Shown: positions 1 through 5,000, counted from the stretch's first letter. The stretch is 5,000 nucleotides of DNA from Rhodospirillaceae bacterium (GCA_002722095.1 PBKG01000004.1:98406-103405); one strand, 5' to 3'. Translations and numbers: made by a program. Notes: a model not told the origin generated them from the sequence alone.

Positions 1-673
1 TGGCGTTGACCAGCACCTCGGAAACCGCGAATAAGCCCAACGTCACCGCAAGGAAATTGACGCCATCCCATAGCGCCTCGTGCCCGAAAGTATAACGCCT
101 GGCGCCGGTCATGATGTCCTCGCCGATGGTTGCGATCATCAAGCCAAGGACCATCGACATCAGCGCCTTAATAAGGGAATCGCTGGCGAAGGATGCGACC
201 GCCGTCAGGCCAAATATATACAGCATCAGATATTCCGGCGCGGTGAATTGCAGCGCCAATTCGGCCAAGGGCGGCGCCAATAGCATCATGCCGACGACGG
301 CGATGGTACCGGCAATATAGGAACCGATGGCGGCGATGCAGAGCGCCGGACCCGCACGGCCTTGCTTGGCCATTTCGTGGCCGTCGAGGCAGGCTACCAC
401 CGCCGAGGTATCACCGGGCACGCGTAGTAGAATTGAAGCGGTCGAACCGCCATACATGACGCCGGTATAGGTAGCTGCCAGCATCATTACCGCCCCGGCC
501 GGATCCAACTTGAAGATGATCGGCAACATCATCGCCAGCGCACCGGCCGAGCCAACGCCCGGCAGAACGCCGATCACCGTCCCTAAGAAGCAGCCCGTCA
601 CCGCATAGAGGATGTATTTCCATTGCAACGCAATGGCAAAACCATCCATCAAGAGGTCCCAGGTGTTTCCCAT
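1..673 (-). CDS. tctA: TctA-family large permease subunit of a tripartite tricarboxylate transporter (C-terminus cut by window edge)
   Basis: Large integral inner-membrane subunit of a TTT transporter, which moves the solute delivered by the periplasmic TctC protein using an ion gradient. I translated the frame from the ATG at 673 and it stays open to the window edge, giving 224 residues; family members are about 500, so more than half is missing. Two family signatures are clear: a glycine-rich loop GVLPGVGSAGA at residues 35-45, and YGGSTASILLRVPGD (74-88) followed by VACLDGHEMAKQGRAGPAL (93-111). Hydrophobic stretches lie at about 13-36, 43-70, 110-134 and 148-183. The start lies 5 bp after the tctB stop, with only a weak SD-like stretch overlapping the end of tctB, so translational coupling to tctB is likely. 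The family call is firm; the substrate is unknown. Confidence 0.95.
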   Translation of the reverse strand, partial: MGNTWDLLMDGFAIALQWKYILYAVTGCFLGTVIGVLPGVGSAGALAMMLPIIFKLDPAGAVMMLAATYTGVMYGGSTASILLRVPGDTSAVVACLDGHEMAKQGRAGPALCIAAIGSYIAGTIAVVGMMLLAPPLAELALQFTAPEYLMLYIFGLTAVASFASDSLIKALMSMVLGLMIATIGEDIMTGARRYTFGHEALWDGVNFLAVTLGLFAVSEVLVNA

Positions 674-678
674 GACGC

Positions 679-1218
679 CTAACTCTTAACCCAACGGCGG
701 ATATCGTCGAGGAACGGCAGCACTTCATGCATGTTGATGAGGTCGCCGCGCGGTAGTTCGCCGAGCAGTCCGTAATAGAAAACGCTGAACAGAATCACCA
801 TCAAGGCGAAGCCGTAAATCGCGGACCCGCGCCATGTTTTTTGGCCCAGATATTTCATGTTGATGGTGACGTAGAGGAAAGTGGCGATGAGATAGCCCAA
901 GAACTCGAAACAGGCGACATAAACGACTGCCAACCATAGCGGCATCAAATCAACCAATTCTTCCGAGAGGCGCTTTTTGAGATCCCCACCTTCAAGATCA
1001 CGGGTGCCGCGCGAAACGAAAAATAGAACGACTAGCAAAAGCCCGAATACGGTGATAACGCGCGGGAAAGAGGCGGAACCGACAACACCCTCACCGCCAG
1101 ACGCCCTCAAGAAATTAAATGTTTCGAGTCCGTATAGTGTTAATAAAATTGCAAATAAAGTAACTAATAGACGGTCGCCAACAGTAAATATGGCAATAAT
1201 TTTTCTCAAACCACCCAT
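679..1218 (-). CDS. tctB: TctB-family small membrane subunit of the tripartite tricarboxylate transporter
   Basis: Small membrane subunit that partners TctA. The 179-residue length and layout are typical of TctB: hydrophobic segments at about 17-33, 51-69, 91-118 and 131-151, a charged cytoplasmic-type loop at 70-90 (RGTRDLEGGDLKKRLSEE), and a short polar tail ending RRWVKS. These proteins are poorly conserved in sequence, so the call rests on topology plus position between tctC and tctA. The ATG at 1218 is preceded by a weak SD (AGAGTAAG). The gene starts 86 bp after the tctC stop, downstream of a terminator-like hairpin, and ends 5 bp before tctA. Its first ~30 codons are noticeably AT-rich compared with the neighbouring genes, which may keep the start region unstructured and partly offset the weak SD. 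Confidence 0.9.
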   Translation of the reverse strand: MGGLRKIIAIFTVGDRLLVTLFAILLTLYGLETFNFLRASGGEGVVGSASFPRVITVFGLLLVVLFFVSRGTRDLEGGDLKKRLSEELVDLMPLWLAVVYVACFEFLGYLIATFLYVTINMKYLGQKTWRGSAIYGFALMVILFSVFYYGLLGELPRGDLINMHEVLPFLDDIRRWVKS

Positions 1219-1241
1219 AGTCTTACTCTATTAATATTTAT

Positions 1242-1287
1242 AAAAAGGAATTAGCGCTACCGGATTATTTCCGATAGCGCCAATTCC
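1242..1287 (-). terminator. Intercistronic hairpin with U-tract between tctC and tctB (attenuating terminator)
   Basis: On the minus-strand transcript, arm GGAATTGGCGCTA (1287-1275) pairs with TAGCGCTAATTCC (1259-1247). The stem continues through a U-G pair and CGGA/TCCG to an AATAA loop. This gives an uninterrupted 18-bp stem, counting two G-U pairs, followed at once by five U (1246-1242). On the plus strand the same two positions become A-C mismatches and no U-tract follows, so the element is oriented for tctC transcription. It starts 17 nt after the tctC stop and ends 23 nt before the tctB ATG. It is best read as a partial terminator and mRNA-stabilising 3' end for tctC, with tctBA made by read-through. 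Confidence 0.8.
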
Positions 1288-1304
1288 ATTATTAGATACC
1301 TCGA

Positions 1305-2297
1305 CTATTTCTTCTTTTTCTTCTTTTTCTTACCGATCAGATCGAGCTCGGTATCAAGCTTGTAGTAGTTCTTGTACTCGTTGGCGAGAAGCTTATCGAG
1401 CGCCTTACCGGTCACCCAGGTCGACGTCATGTTGAACTTCTTCTCATACTTCTTGAAGCCAGCCGACTTGCGAACCTTGTTCATCACGTCGATGTAGTAG
1501 TTGACCACATCGTCGCCCACGTCTTTCGACATCCACCAGCCGCGATACTGCTTGAGTACCGTGAAGTTGTAGCCGCTTTCCTTGAACGTCGGCACCTTGG
1601 GATAAGCGTGCAACTTTTCGGAGGCCGCAATAATGCGGAGCTTTCCAGCCTTCACATACTTGTCGATCTGTGCCGGATTATGCATGCCGTAGGCAATGTG
1701 ACCGCCGAGCAATTCGAGCATGCCCTGCTTTTCGTAGGCAACATAGGTTTCCTTGAAGCCAGCTTCGCGGGCCCACAATTCGCCGACCAGCGAGGCCACG
1801 TTACCGAACGCGCCGCCACCATGGATAACCTTACCCGGGCGCGCTTTGGCGTCCGCGACGATGTCTTTCATGGTCTTATAGGGCGAATTCGCCGGAACCG
1901 TGATGTTCAAAGGGGTCACAACCATCATGGCGACGCCGCGGAACAGCTTATAGTCGACCTTGGACTTCGACAGGATCGGATTGTTGATCTGCGAGGGGGT
2001 CAGAGCCTGCATCATATGCGGGTTGCCCTTATTCTTGACGCCGACAAAGGCCCGCGCCTTGCCGCCACGCGCGCCGCGGACGGACCGCAAGCTCACGCCA
2101 TTCGGCATCAAATTTTCACCCTTCAACGCCGCCAAAACGGCCGACGCAAAGGCGTAGGTCGAGGACGATGTCTTAACGTGGGCAATCAATTCAACTTCTT
2201 TGGAGGGCTTCCAGGCATGCGCCGGAGAGGCCGCGAAGGCGAACGCCGCCAAGCCAGCAGCGCCATATGCAATTGTTTTTTGGGAAATCTTTAACAT
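1305..2297 (-). CDS. tctC: TctC/Bug-family periplasmic solute-binding protein with a C-terminal octa-lysine tail
   Basis: Extracytoplasmic binding protein that captures an organic solute and hands it to TctA/TctB. Residues 1-28 form a Sec signal peptide: a Lys-containing N-region, a hydrophobic core, and A26-H27-A28 before W29. The family C-terminal half is recognisable: GGGAFGNVASLVGELW (160-175), VAYEKQGMLELLGGHI (186-201), the K/R-LRIIAASEK block (219-228) and PKVPTFKESG (233-242). The usual family loop near the mature N-terminus (PGG..D..AR-like) is replaced by AHVKTSSSTYAF (39-50), and the Asp that normally follows LLGG is absent, so the ligand may be atypical. The last eight residues before the TAG stop are all lysine. 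The ATG at 2297 has an excellent SD (GGGAGGA, 2303-2309). It is the first gene of the minus-strand operon. Family call firm, substrate unknown. Confidence 0.93.
   Translation of the reverse strand: MLKISQKTIAYGAAGLAAFAFAASPAHAWKPSKEVELIAHVKTSSSTYAFASAVLAALKGENLMPNGVSLRSVRGARGGKARAFVGVKNKGNPHMMQALTPSQINNPILSKSKVDYKLFRGVAMMVVTPLNITVPANSPYKTMKDIVADAKARPGKVIHGGGAFGNVASLVGELWAREAGFKETYVAYEKQGMLELLGGHIAYGMHNPAQIDKYVKAGKLRIIAASEKLHAYPKVPTFKESGYNFTVLKQYRGWWMSKDVGDDVVNYYIDVMNKVRKSAGFKKYEKKFNMTSTWVTGKALDKLLANEYKNYYKLDTELDLIGKKKKKKKK
1308..1331 (-). repeat. 9-nt tandem repeat encoding the poly-lysine end of TctC
   Basis: On the minus strand the unit AAGAAAAAG is repeated about 2.7 times in frame, giving eight AAG/AAA lysine codons directly before the TAG stop. 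A unit of three codons can expand or contract without changing the frame, so tail length could vary between strains. Confidence 0.85.
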
Positions 2298-2302
2298 TCC
2301 GT

Positions 2303-2309
2303 TCCTCCC
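2303..2309 (-). promoter_or_regulatory. Strong ribosome binding site of tctC
   Basis: GGGAGGA on the minus strand, with the GGAGG core 6 nt before the ATG at 2297. It is the strongest SD in the transporter operon; tctB and tctA have only weak ones. Together with the downstream terminator, this points to tctC being produced well above tctBA. The same seven bases recur upstream at 2384-2390 and their complement lies at 2353-2359. Confidence 0.85.
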
Positions 2310-2316
2310 TACCTGC

Positions 2317-2330
2317 GTTTGGATCCAAAC
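2317..2330. promoter_or_regulatory. 14-bp perfect palindrome in the tctC leader
   Basis: GTTTGGATCCAAAC is a perfect 14-bp dyad starting 20 bp upstream of the tctC ATG. It could be an operator, or in RNA a 5-bp hairpin with a GATC loop just ahead of the SD. Its outer GTTT/AAAC bases resemble the outer bases of the palindrome ahead of the iclR-family gene, but the spacing differs. Confidence 0.35.
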
Positions 2331-2424
2331 AAATCACGACCCGCTACGTACAGGGAGGACTTGGCGGTTTTTCCGCTTTTATCTCCTCCCGCCCGGCGCC
2401 TTCGCGCTTTGTCACTCTCCAGCG

Positions 2425-2441
2425 GTTTCACCAAGTGATCC
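2425..2441. promoter_or_regulatory. Candidate IclR-family operator (weaker copy) upstream of tctC
   Basis: GTTTCA-N5-TGATCC keeps the full left half and the spacing of the palindrome found before the regulator gene (GTTTCA-N5-TGAAAC at 3501-3517), with 12 of 17 positions identical. It lies about 128 bp ahead of the tctC start and about 200 bp ahead of the bicupin start. Sharing by chance is possible because the right half is degenerate. Confidence 0.3.
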
Positions 2442-2570
2442 GCCGGTTACCCACCAGCTTGGCGGTCATCGGCCTGATAGTCAAGGTAATATTCCAGTTT
2501 GAGCAAAGGTTTAGTTGCTTTCAATTGACCCGATGGCAGAGCCTCACTAAACTCCGCCGCCAAGAATTGG

Positions 2571-2592
2571 TGCACCTGATGAATTAGGTGCA
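2571..2592. promoter_or_regulatory. 22-bp imperfect palindrome upstream of the bicupin gene (candidate operator)
   Basis: Arms TGCACCTGAT and ATTAGGTGCA flank a central GA; nine of ten base pairs are symmetric. It ends 45 bp before the bicupin ATG, a position typical of a core promoter or an operator overlapping it. It does not resemble the GTTTCA-type palindrome near the regulator gene, so a different regulator may bind it. Confidence 0.45.
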
Positions 2593-2637
2593 AACGATAC
2601 ATTCCGAGTACAGGCTCAGTCGGGGGAGAGAAAGACC

Positions 2638-3450
2638 ATGCCGTTTCACCGTTTCGAAGAGTATGAGAAAGTAAAGCTGACGCCGCATTTGTCGACGGCG
2701 GAATCCCCAATCATCGAGGGGAAGTATCTTTACTACTGCCTCAACCAGAAACGCCCAGGAACCGGCTCAGAATTGCACTACCACCCGAATGAACTGCTTA
2801 TTTTCCCAATACTGGGCAAGATAAACGCCGTAGTCGGCAAGGACCGACGGGTGGTCGAAAAAGGTACTTTCGTCCTGGTGCCGCCGAATGCGCGCCACTC
2901 GATGAAAGCCACCGAGGACGGCAATCTCGCCTATCTATACATCAAGGATCAGACTTGGGGCATCGTCGGCGTCGCGGAAGACGAAGCTTTGCCTGACGAG
3001 GCACCAACCATCGAGTATTCGCAAAGCATCGTCGATACGGGGGAGCACGCGGAAAAAGGGGAAGGCGAATCCGAGGCTATTATCGAGGGAATTCCAGACT
3101 GTTACTACAAATTGTTGGAATCACTCGAAGAGCCGTTCAAGGCAGGTACGTCGATCACATGGATCGAGGGCGAGCGTTCCGCGTTCGGGCTTTTTGAATT
3201 ACCGAATGGCTATGAAGAAGACCACGAAGCCAGCGAACACGAACAGTTCTACTATGTGCTGCAAGGCTCCATGGATTTCACCGTTGGCAATGACTCCAAG
3301 CAGGTCACCAATGGCGATATCATCGAGATCCCCAAAGGCTCACGTTACAAGTATTCTTGTACCAAGGACGATCCCGTCCGGTTCGCAGCCGTACGTTCCA
3401 ATGCGCATTTGGAAGAGATAATCGACAATCAAGGTCCCGCGTTGGCCTAA
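2638..3450 (+). CDS. Bicupin-fold protein of unknown function
   Basis: A 270-residue protein with two cupin beta-barrels and no signal peptide or membrane segment, so probably cytosolic. N-terminal cupin, about residues 28-104: motif 1 is seen as H47-Y-H49-P-N-E52 with G60, and motif 2 as G76 to P82-x-N84-x-x-H87, so three His and one Glu can form a normal metal site. An acidic linker follows (about 112-150). C-terminal cupin, about 170-252: motif 1 keeps H196 and E202-Q-x-YYVLQG but has A198 at the second His position, and motif 2 ends P232-x-G234-x-x-Y237 in place of His, so its metal site looks degraded. The ATG has a good SD (GGGGGAG, 2622-2628). Bicupins include dioxygenases, isomerases, decarboxylases and aminohydrolases; nothing here picks one. 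Its divergent placement next to a solute importer suggests a role in handling the imported compound. Confidence 0.9.
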   Translation: MPFHRFEEYEKVKLTPHLSTAESPIIEGKYLYYCLNQKRPGTGSELHYHPNELLIFPILGKINAVVGKDRRVVEKGTFVLVPPNARHSMKATEDGNLAYLYIKDQTWGIVGVAEDEALPDEAPTIEYSQSIVDTGEHAEKGEGESEAIIEGIPDCYYKLLESLEEPFKAGTSITWIEGERSAFGLFELPNGYEEDHEASEHEQFYYVLQGSMDFTVGNDSKQVTNGDIIEIPKGSRYKYSCTKDDPVRFAAVRSNAHLEEIIDNQGPALA

Positions 3451-3500
3451 TGGGCTGATCGCGGTTTTACGCTTGACGACTCCAGCCGTTTCGGCCATTC

Positions 3501-3517
3501 GTTTCATATAGTGAAAC
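3501..3517. promoter_or_regulatory. Candidate IclR-family operator upstream of the regulator gene
   Basis: GTTTCA-TATAG-TGAAAC has perfect 6-bp arms over a 17-bp span. IclR-family proteins typically bind short pseudopalindromes of this size near their own promoters. It ends 97 bp before the ATG at 3614 and sits directly upstream of the candidate promoter elements. Autoregulation is the simplest reading (inference). Confidence 0.5.
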
Positions 3518-3520
3518 AAA

Positions 3521-3563
3521 TTGCTTGCGTAATACCGGACACAGATTATCCTTCGCCTATAAA
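3521..3563 (+). promoter_or_regulatory. Candidate promoter region of the IclR-family gene
   Basis: The 163-bp gap after the bicupin gene is long enough for a separate promoter. Two sigma70-like pairs can be drawn: TTGCTT (3521-3526) with GATTAT (3544-3549) at 17-bp spacing, or CGGACA (3536-3541) with TATAAA (3558-3563) at 16-bp spacing. Each is only a partial match. An A8 tract (3561-3568) follows. No Rho-independent terminator for the bicupin gene was found in this gap, so read-through from it is also possible. Confidence 0.3.
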
Positions 3564-3613
3564 AAAAAGCTAAGGCAACCACCGCATTGGCAGCAAAACT
3601 CAGGGGGCTGACA

Positions 3614-4390
3614 ATGAAACTCGTCAAATCCGTACAACGCGCGATCTCCGTTTTGTTCGTCGTGACCCAAAGCGAAGAACCGCTGGGGCTGTCCGAAATC
3701 GCCCGCCGGATCGGATTGGATAAGGCGACGGTACTGCGCCTATTGGCGACCCTGGAAGATTCCAAACTGGTGCAGAAAGATCCGATCAACAAGAACTATT
3801 CGGGCGGCGCCAACCTATCGCGCCTGTCGAATTCATGGCGTAACGACATTCGTCAAGTTTGCGGTCCTTATTTGCGCGCGCTTTCGCAAGTAGTGAACGA
3901 GACAGTCTGCCTTAATTGTCCGCGCGACCTGGAGCGCATTTGCATTGAATCGTTGCCCGCACAAAACCAAGAATTGACCGTAGTGCCCAACATCGGCACG
4001 GCGAACCCGATATATGCAGGGGCTTCGGGCAAAGTCCTAATGGCCTACATGTCACCGCAAGAGGCAGATCGGGTAATCGAAATGACCAATCTAAAACCGG
4101 TTACAGATATTGGAATAACCGACCGTAAACTGCTGTTGAAACATCTTGAGCTCGTCCGCGAACGCGGTTTCGACTATTCGATCGGCGACGTCACCGTGGG
4201 CGCCTCGGCATTGGCAGCCCCGATTTTCGGCACCGACCAGCAAATTGTCGCGGCACTCACCGTGCGAGGTCCCGAAATCCGCATGACTGAAAGCAAAATG
4301 AAGCAATTGGCGCCGTCGATTATCAAGTTCGCGGACGACATCAGCGCGGAACTCGGCTTCACCAATCTTGACCGTCTGAAGACCGGCTGA
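3614..4390 (+). CDS. IclR-family transcriptional regulator
   Basis: Cytosolic DNA-binding regulator of 258 residues, the usual family length. The N-terminal winged helix-turn-helix is clear: KSVQRAISVLF (5-15), then LSEIARRIGLDKATVLRLL (26-44) with the recognition helix around 36-44, and a wing ending near residue 62. The C-terminal effector-binding domain (about 75-250) shows YAGASGKVLMAYM (134-146), a FDYSIGDVTVGASALAAPIF block (186-205) and the usual LTVRGP strand (215-220). I chose the ATG at 3614 because GGGGG (3603-3607) lies 6 nt upstream. A TTG at 3587 would add nine residues but has a poorer site, and family proteins start close to the KSVxRA helix. The effector is probably a small organic acid or aromatic metabolite, by family habit. 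Likely targets are itself and the divergent transporter/bicupin promoters. Confidence 0.94.
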   Translation: MKLVKSVQRAISVLFVVTQSEEPLGLSEIARRIGLDKATVLRLLATLEDSKLVQKDPINKNYSGGANLSRLSNSWRNDIRQVCGPYLRALSQVVNETVCLNCPRDLERICIESLPAQNQELTVVPNIGTANPIYAGASGKVLMAYMSPQEADRVIEMTNLKPVTDIGITDRKLLLKHLELVRERGFDYSIGDVTVGASALAAPIFGTDQQIVAALTVRGPEIRMTESKMKQLAPSIIKFADDISAELGFTNLDRLKTG

Positions 4391-4403
4391 TAGGCCCACG
4401 TCC

Positions 4404-5000
4404 ATGACAGAAGAAACTGAGACCGTCGAGCCCGATGGGCTGCGCATTCCCGTCGTACTGATTACCGGTTTTCTCGGTAGCGGTAAGACGACACTGTTAT
4501 CACGCATCCTGCAACACCCCGACATGGCGAATACCGCTGTTATCGTCAATGAATTCGGCGAAATCGGCCTCGACCACATGCTGGTCGAAACACCCACCGA
4601 CGATGACGAAATGGTGCTGCTCAACAGCGGCTGCCTGTGCTGCACCATTCGCGGCGATCTCGTGGATACGCTGAAGGATTTGTTGATCAAGCGGCAAAAG
4701 GGTGAAATTCCCAAGTTCGAGCGCGTCGTGGTCGAGACTACGGGGCTTGCCGATCCGGCGCCAATCCTGCTTACCGTTATCAGCGATGAGCTCATTTCCC
4801 TTTGGTTTGTGCTCGATAGCGTTGTGACCGTCGTCGATGCGGTTAACGGACCGGGCCAGCTCGACAATCATTTCGAGTCCGTAAAACAGGCCGCCGTTGC
4901 CGACCGTATCGTTCTCAGTAAGGTCGATATCGCCAAGTCGGACATGATTGCAGATATTCGCGACAGACTTCTGAAACTTAATCCGGGCGCGAACGTTCAA
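4404..5000 (+). CDS. CobW/COG0523-family GTPase, putative metallochaperone (C-terminus cut by window edge)
   Basis: G3E-family P-loop GTPase; characterised members deliver or insert metals (Zn, Co, Fe) into target enzymes. I translated 199 residues, open to the window edge; members are usually 320-400. Visible motifs: Walker A GFLGSGKTT (22-30), VNEFGEIGLD (48-57), the family-defining metal-binding GCLCC (C77, C79, C80), the ETTGLADP switch II block (111-118), VVDAV (143-147), and SKVD (172-175) at the guanine-specificity position in place of the textbook NKxD. The N-terminal ~13 residues are acidic and precede the first strand. The ATG lies 13 bp after the regulator stop with only a weak SD, so it is probably co-transcribed with it. 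Which metal and client protein it serves is not shown; the nearby bicupin or an enzyme beyond the window are possible clients. Confidence 0.93.
   Translation, partial: MTEETETVEPDGLRIPVVLITGFLGSGKTTLLSRILQHPDMANTAVIVNEFGEIGLDHMLVETPTDDDEMVLLNSGCLCCTIRGDLVDTLKDLLIKRQKGEIPKFERVVVETTGLADPAPILLTVISDELISLWFVLDSVVTVVDAVNGPGQLDNHFESVKQAAVADRIVLSKVDIAKSDMIADIRDRLLKLNPGANVQ

Larger units (their letters stand above)
2303..2390 (-). promoter_or_regulatory. Possible two-state RNA leader of tctC with SD sequestration
   Basis: Reading the minus strand, segment A GGGAGGA (2390-2384) is followed by a small hairpin GCGG-AAAAA-CCGC (2376-2364), segment B TCCTCCCT (2359-2352), and segment C AGGGAGGA (2310-2303), which contains the tctC SD. 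B can pair with A (7 bp, 24-nt loop holding the small hairpin) or with C (8 bp, 41-nt loop that holds a GTTTG/CAAAC hairpin), but not both. A:B leaves the SD free; B:C buries it. This is seen in the sequence only as complementarity. It works only if transcription starts upstream of 2390, which is unknown. It matches no riboswitch class I recognise. Confidence 0.35.
2298..2637. other. Divergent intergenic control region between tctC and the bicupin gene
   Basis: This 340-bp stretch has no convincing gene; the open frames crossing it run antisense into flanking genes and lack recognisable protein features. It must hold the promoters of both divergent units, but I found no -35/-10 pair with good matches and proper spacing on either strand. 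It does contain several inverted repeats, listed separately: the tctC leader segments (2303-2390), a 14-bp palindrome (2317-2330), an IclR-type half-conserved palindrome (2425-2441) and a 22-bp imperfect palindrome close to the bicupin gene (2571-2592). Such density of dyad symmetry fits a shared, regulated promoter region. Confidence 0.7.

Noticed and set aside
1608..2294. 228-codon plus-strand open frame antisense to tctC
   Set aside because: The opposite frame carries clear Bug-family motifs, a signal peptide and a strong SD. The plus-strand product has no recognisable domain and is His/Arg-rich in the manner of antisense shadows.
2378..2406. Minus-strand GATAAA as a -10 box for tctC
   Set aside because: No acceptable -35 element is found at 16-18 bp spacing, so a promoter call was not justified.
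2447..2710. 87-codon minus-strand open frame in the divergent intergenic region
   Set aside because: It starts inside the bicupin gene on the opposite strand, has no SD that stands out, and its translation has no recognisable features.
3587..3613. Nine-residue N-terminal extension of the IclR-family protein from a TTG start
   Set aside because: The ATG at 3614 has a better-placed SD (GGGGG) and fits the family N-terminus.
3340..3792. 150-codon minus-strand open frame covering the bicupin-regulator gap
   Set aside because: It overlaps the ends of two well-supported plus-strand genes and shows no protein features of its own.
4091..4867. 258-codon minus-strand open frame across the regulator and GTPase genes
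   Set aside because: It spans two genes that both have strong family motifs on the plus strand, and its Ser/Thr-rich translation resembles no protein family.
4500..5000. 166-codon minus-strand open frame within the GTPase region
   Set aside because: It lies wholly opposite the COG0523 GTPase, whose frame has Walker A, GCLCC and switch II motifs.
1..5000. CRISPR arrays, tRNA or rRNA genes, insertion sequences and attachment sites
   Set aside because: I saw no regularly spaced repeats, no tRNA cloverleaf or rRNA-like sequence, no transposase or integrase frame, and no paired terminal repeats.

Overview
The window looks like a bacterial chromosome segment of moderate G+C content, most likely from a proteobacterium and plausibly an alphaproteobacterium. 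That placement is an inference from gene content: a tripartite tricarboxylate transporter (TTT), an IclR-family regulator and a COG0523 GTPase, with strong Shine-Dalgarno sites. No RNA gene, mobile element, CRISPR array or phage gene was seen.

Layout. The left half (1-2297) is a minus-strand TTT operon transcribed tctC-tctB-tctA: a periplasmic solute-binding protein, a small four-helix membrane subunit, and the first 224 residues of the large permease, which is cut by the window edge. A strong hairpin plus U-tract lies between tctC and tctB. It probably limits read-through so that the binding protein is made in excess over the membrane subunits. A 340-bp divergent intergenic region (2298-2637) separates this operon from the plus-strand genes and carries several inverted repeats. 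In the tctC leader, three short segments could pair in two exclusive ways, one of which would bury the tctC ribosome binding site. The right half holds a bicupin protein of unknown function (2638-3450), an IclR-family regulator with its own upstream region (3614-4390), and, 13 bp after it, the first 199 residues of a CobW/COG0523 metallochaperone-type GTPase (4404 to beyond 5000).

How it may work together (inference). The binding protein captures an organic anion in the periplasm and TctA/TctB import it using an ion gradient. The bicupin would be a cytosolic, probably metal-dependent enzyme or sensor acting on the imported compound or a product of it. The IclR protein would sense a metabolite and control the divergent promoters, and the GTPase may supply metal to an enzyme of the pathway. 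The substrate cannot be read from the sequence: the binding protein lacks the usual N-terminal ligand-loop signature of its family, and the expected catabolic enzymes are not in the window.

The points most worth a second look are the possible SD-sequestering switch ahead of tctC, the intra-operon terminator, the eight-lysine tail on TctC, and the pairing of a bicupin of unknown function with a COG0523 GTPase.
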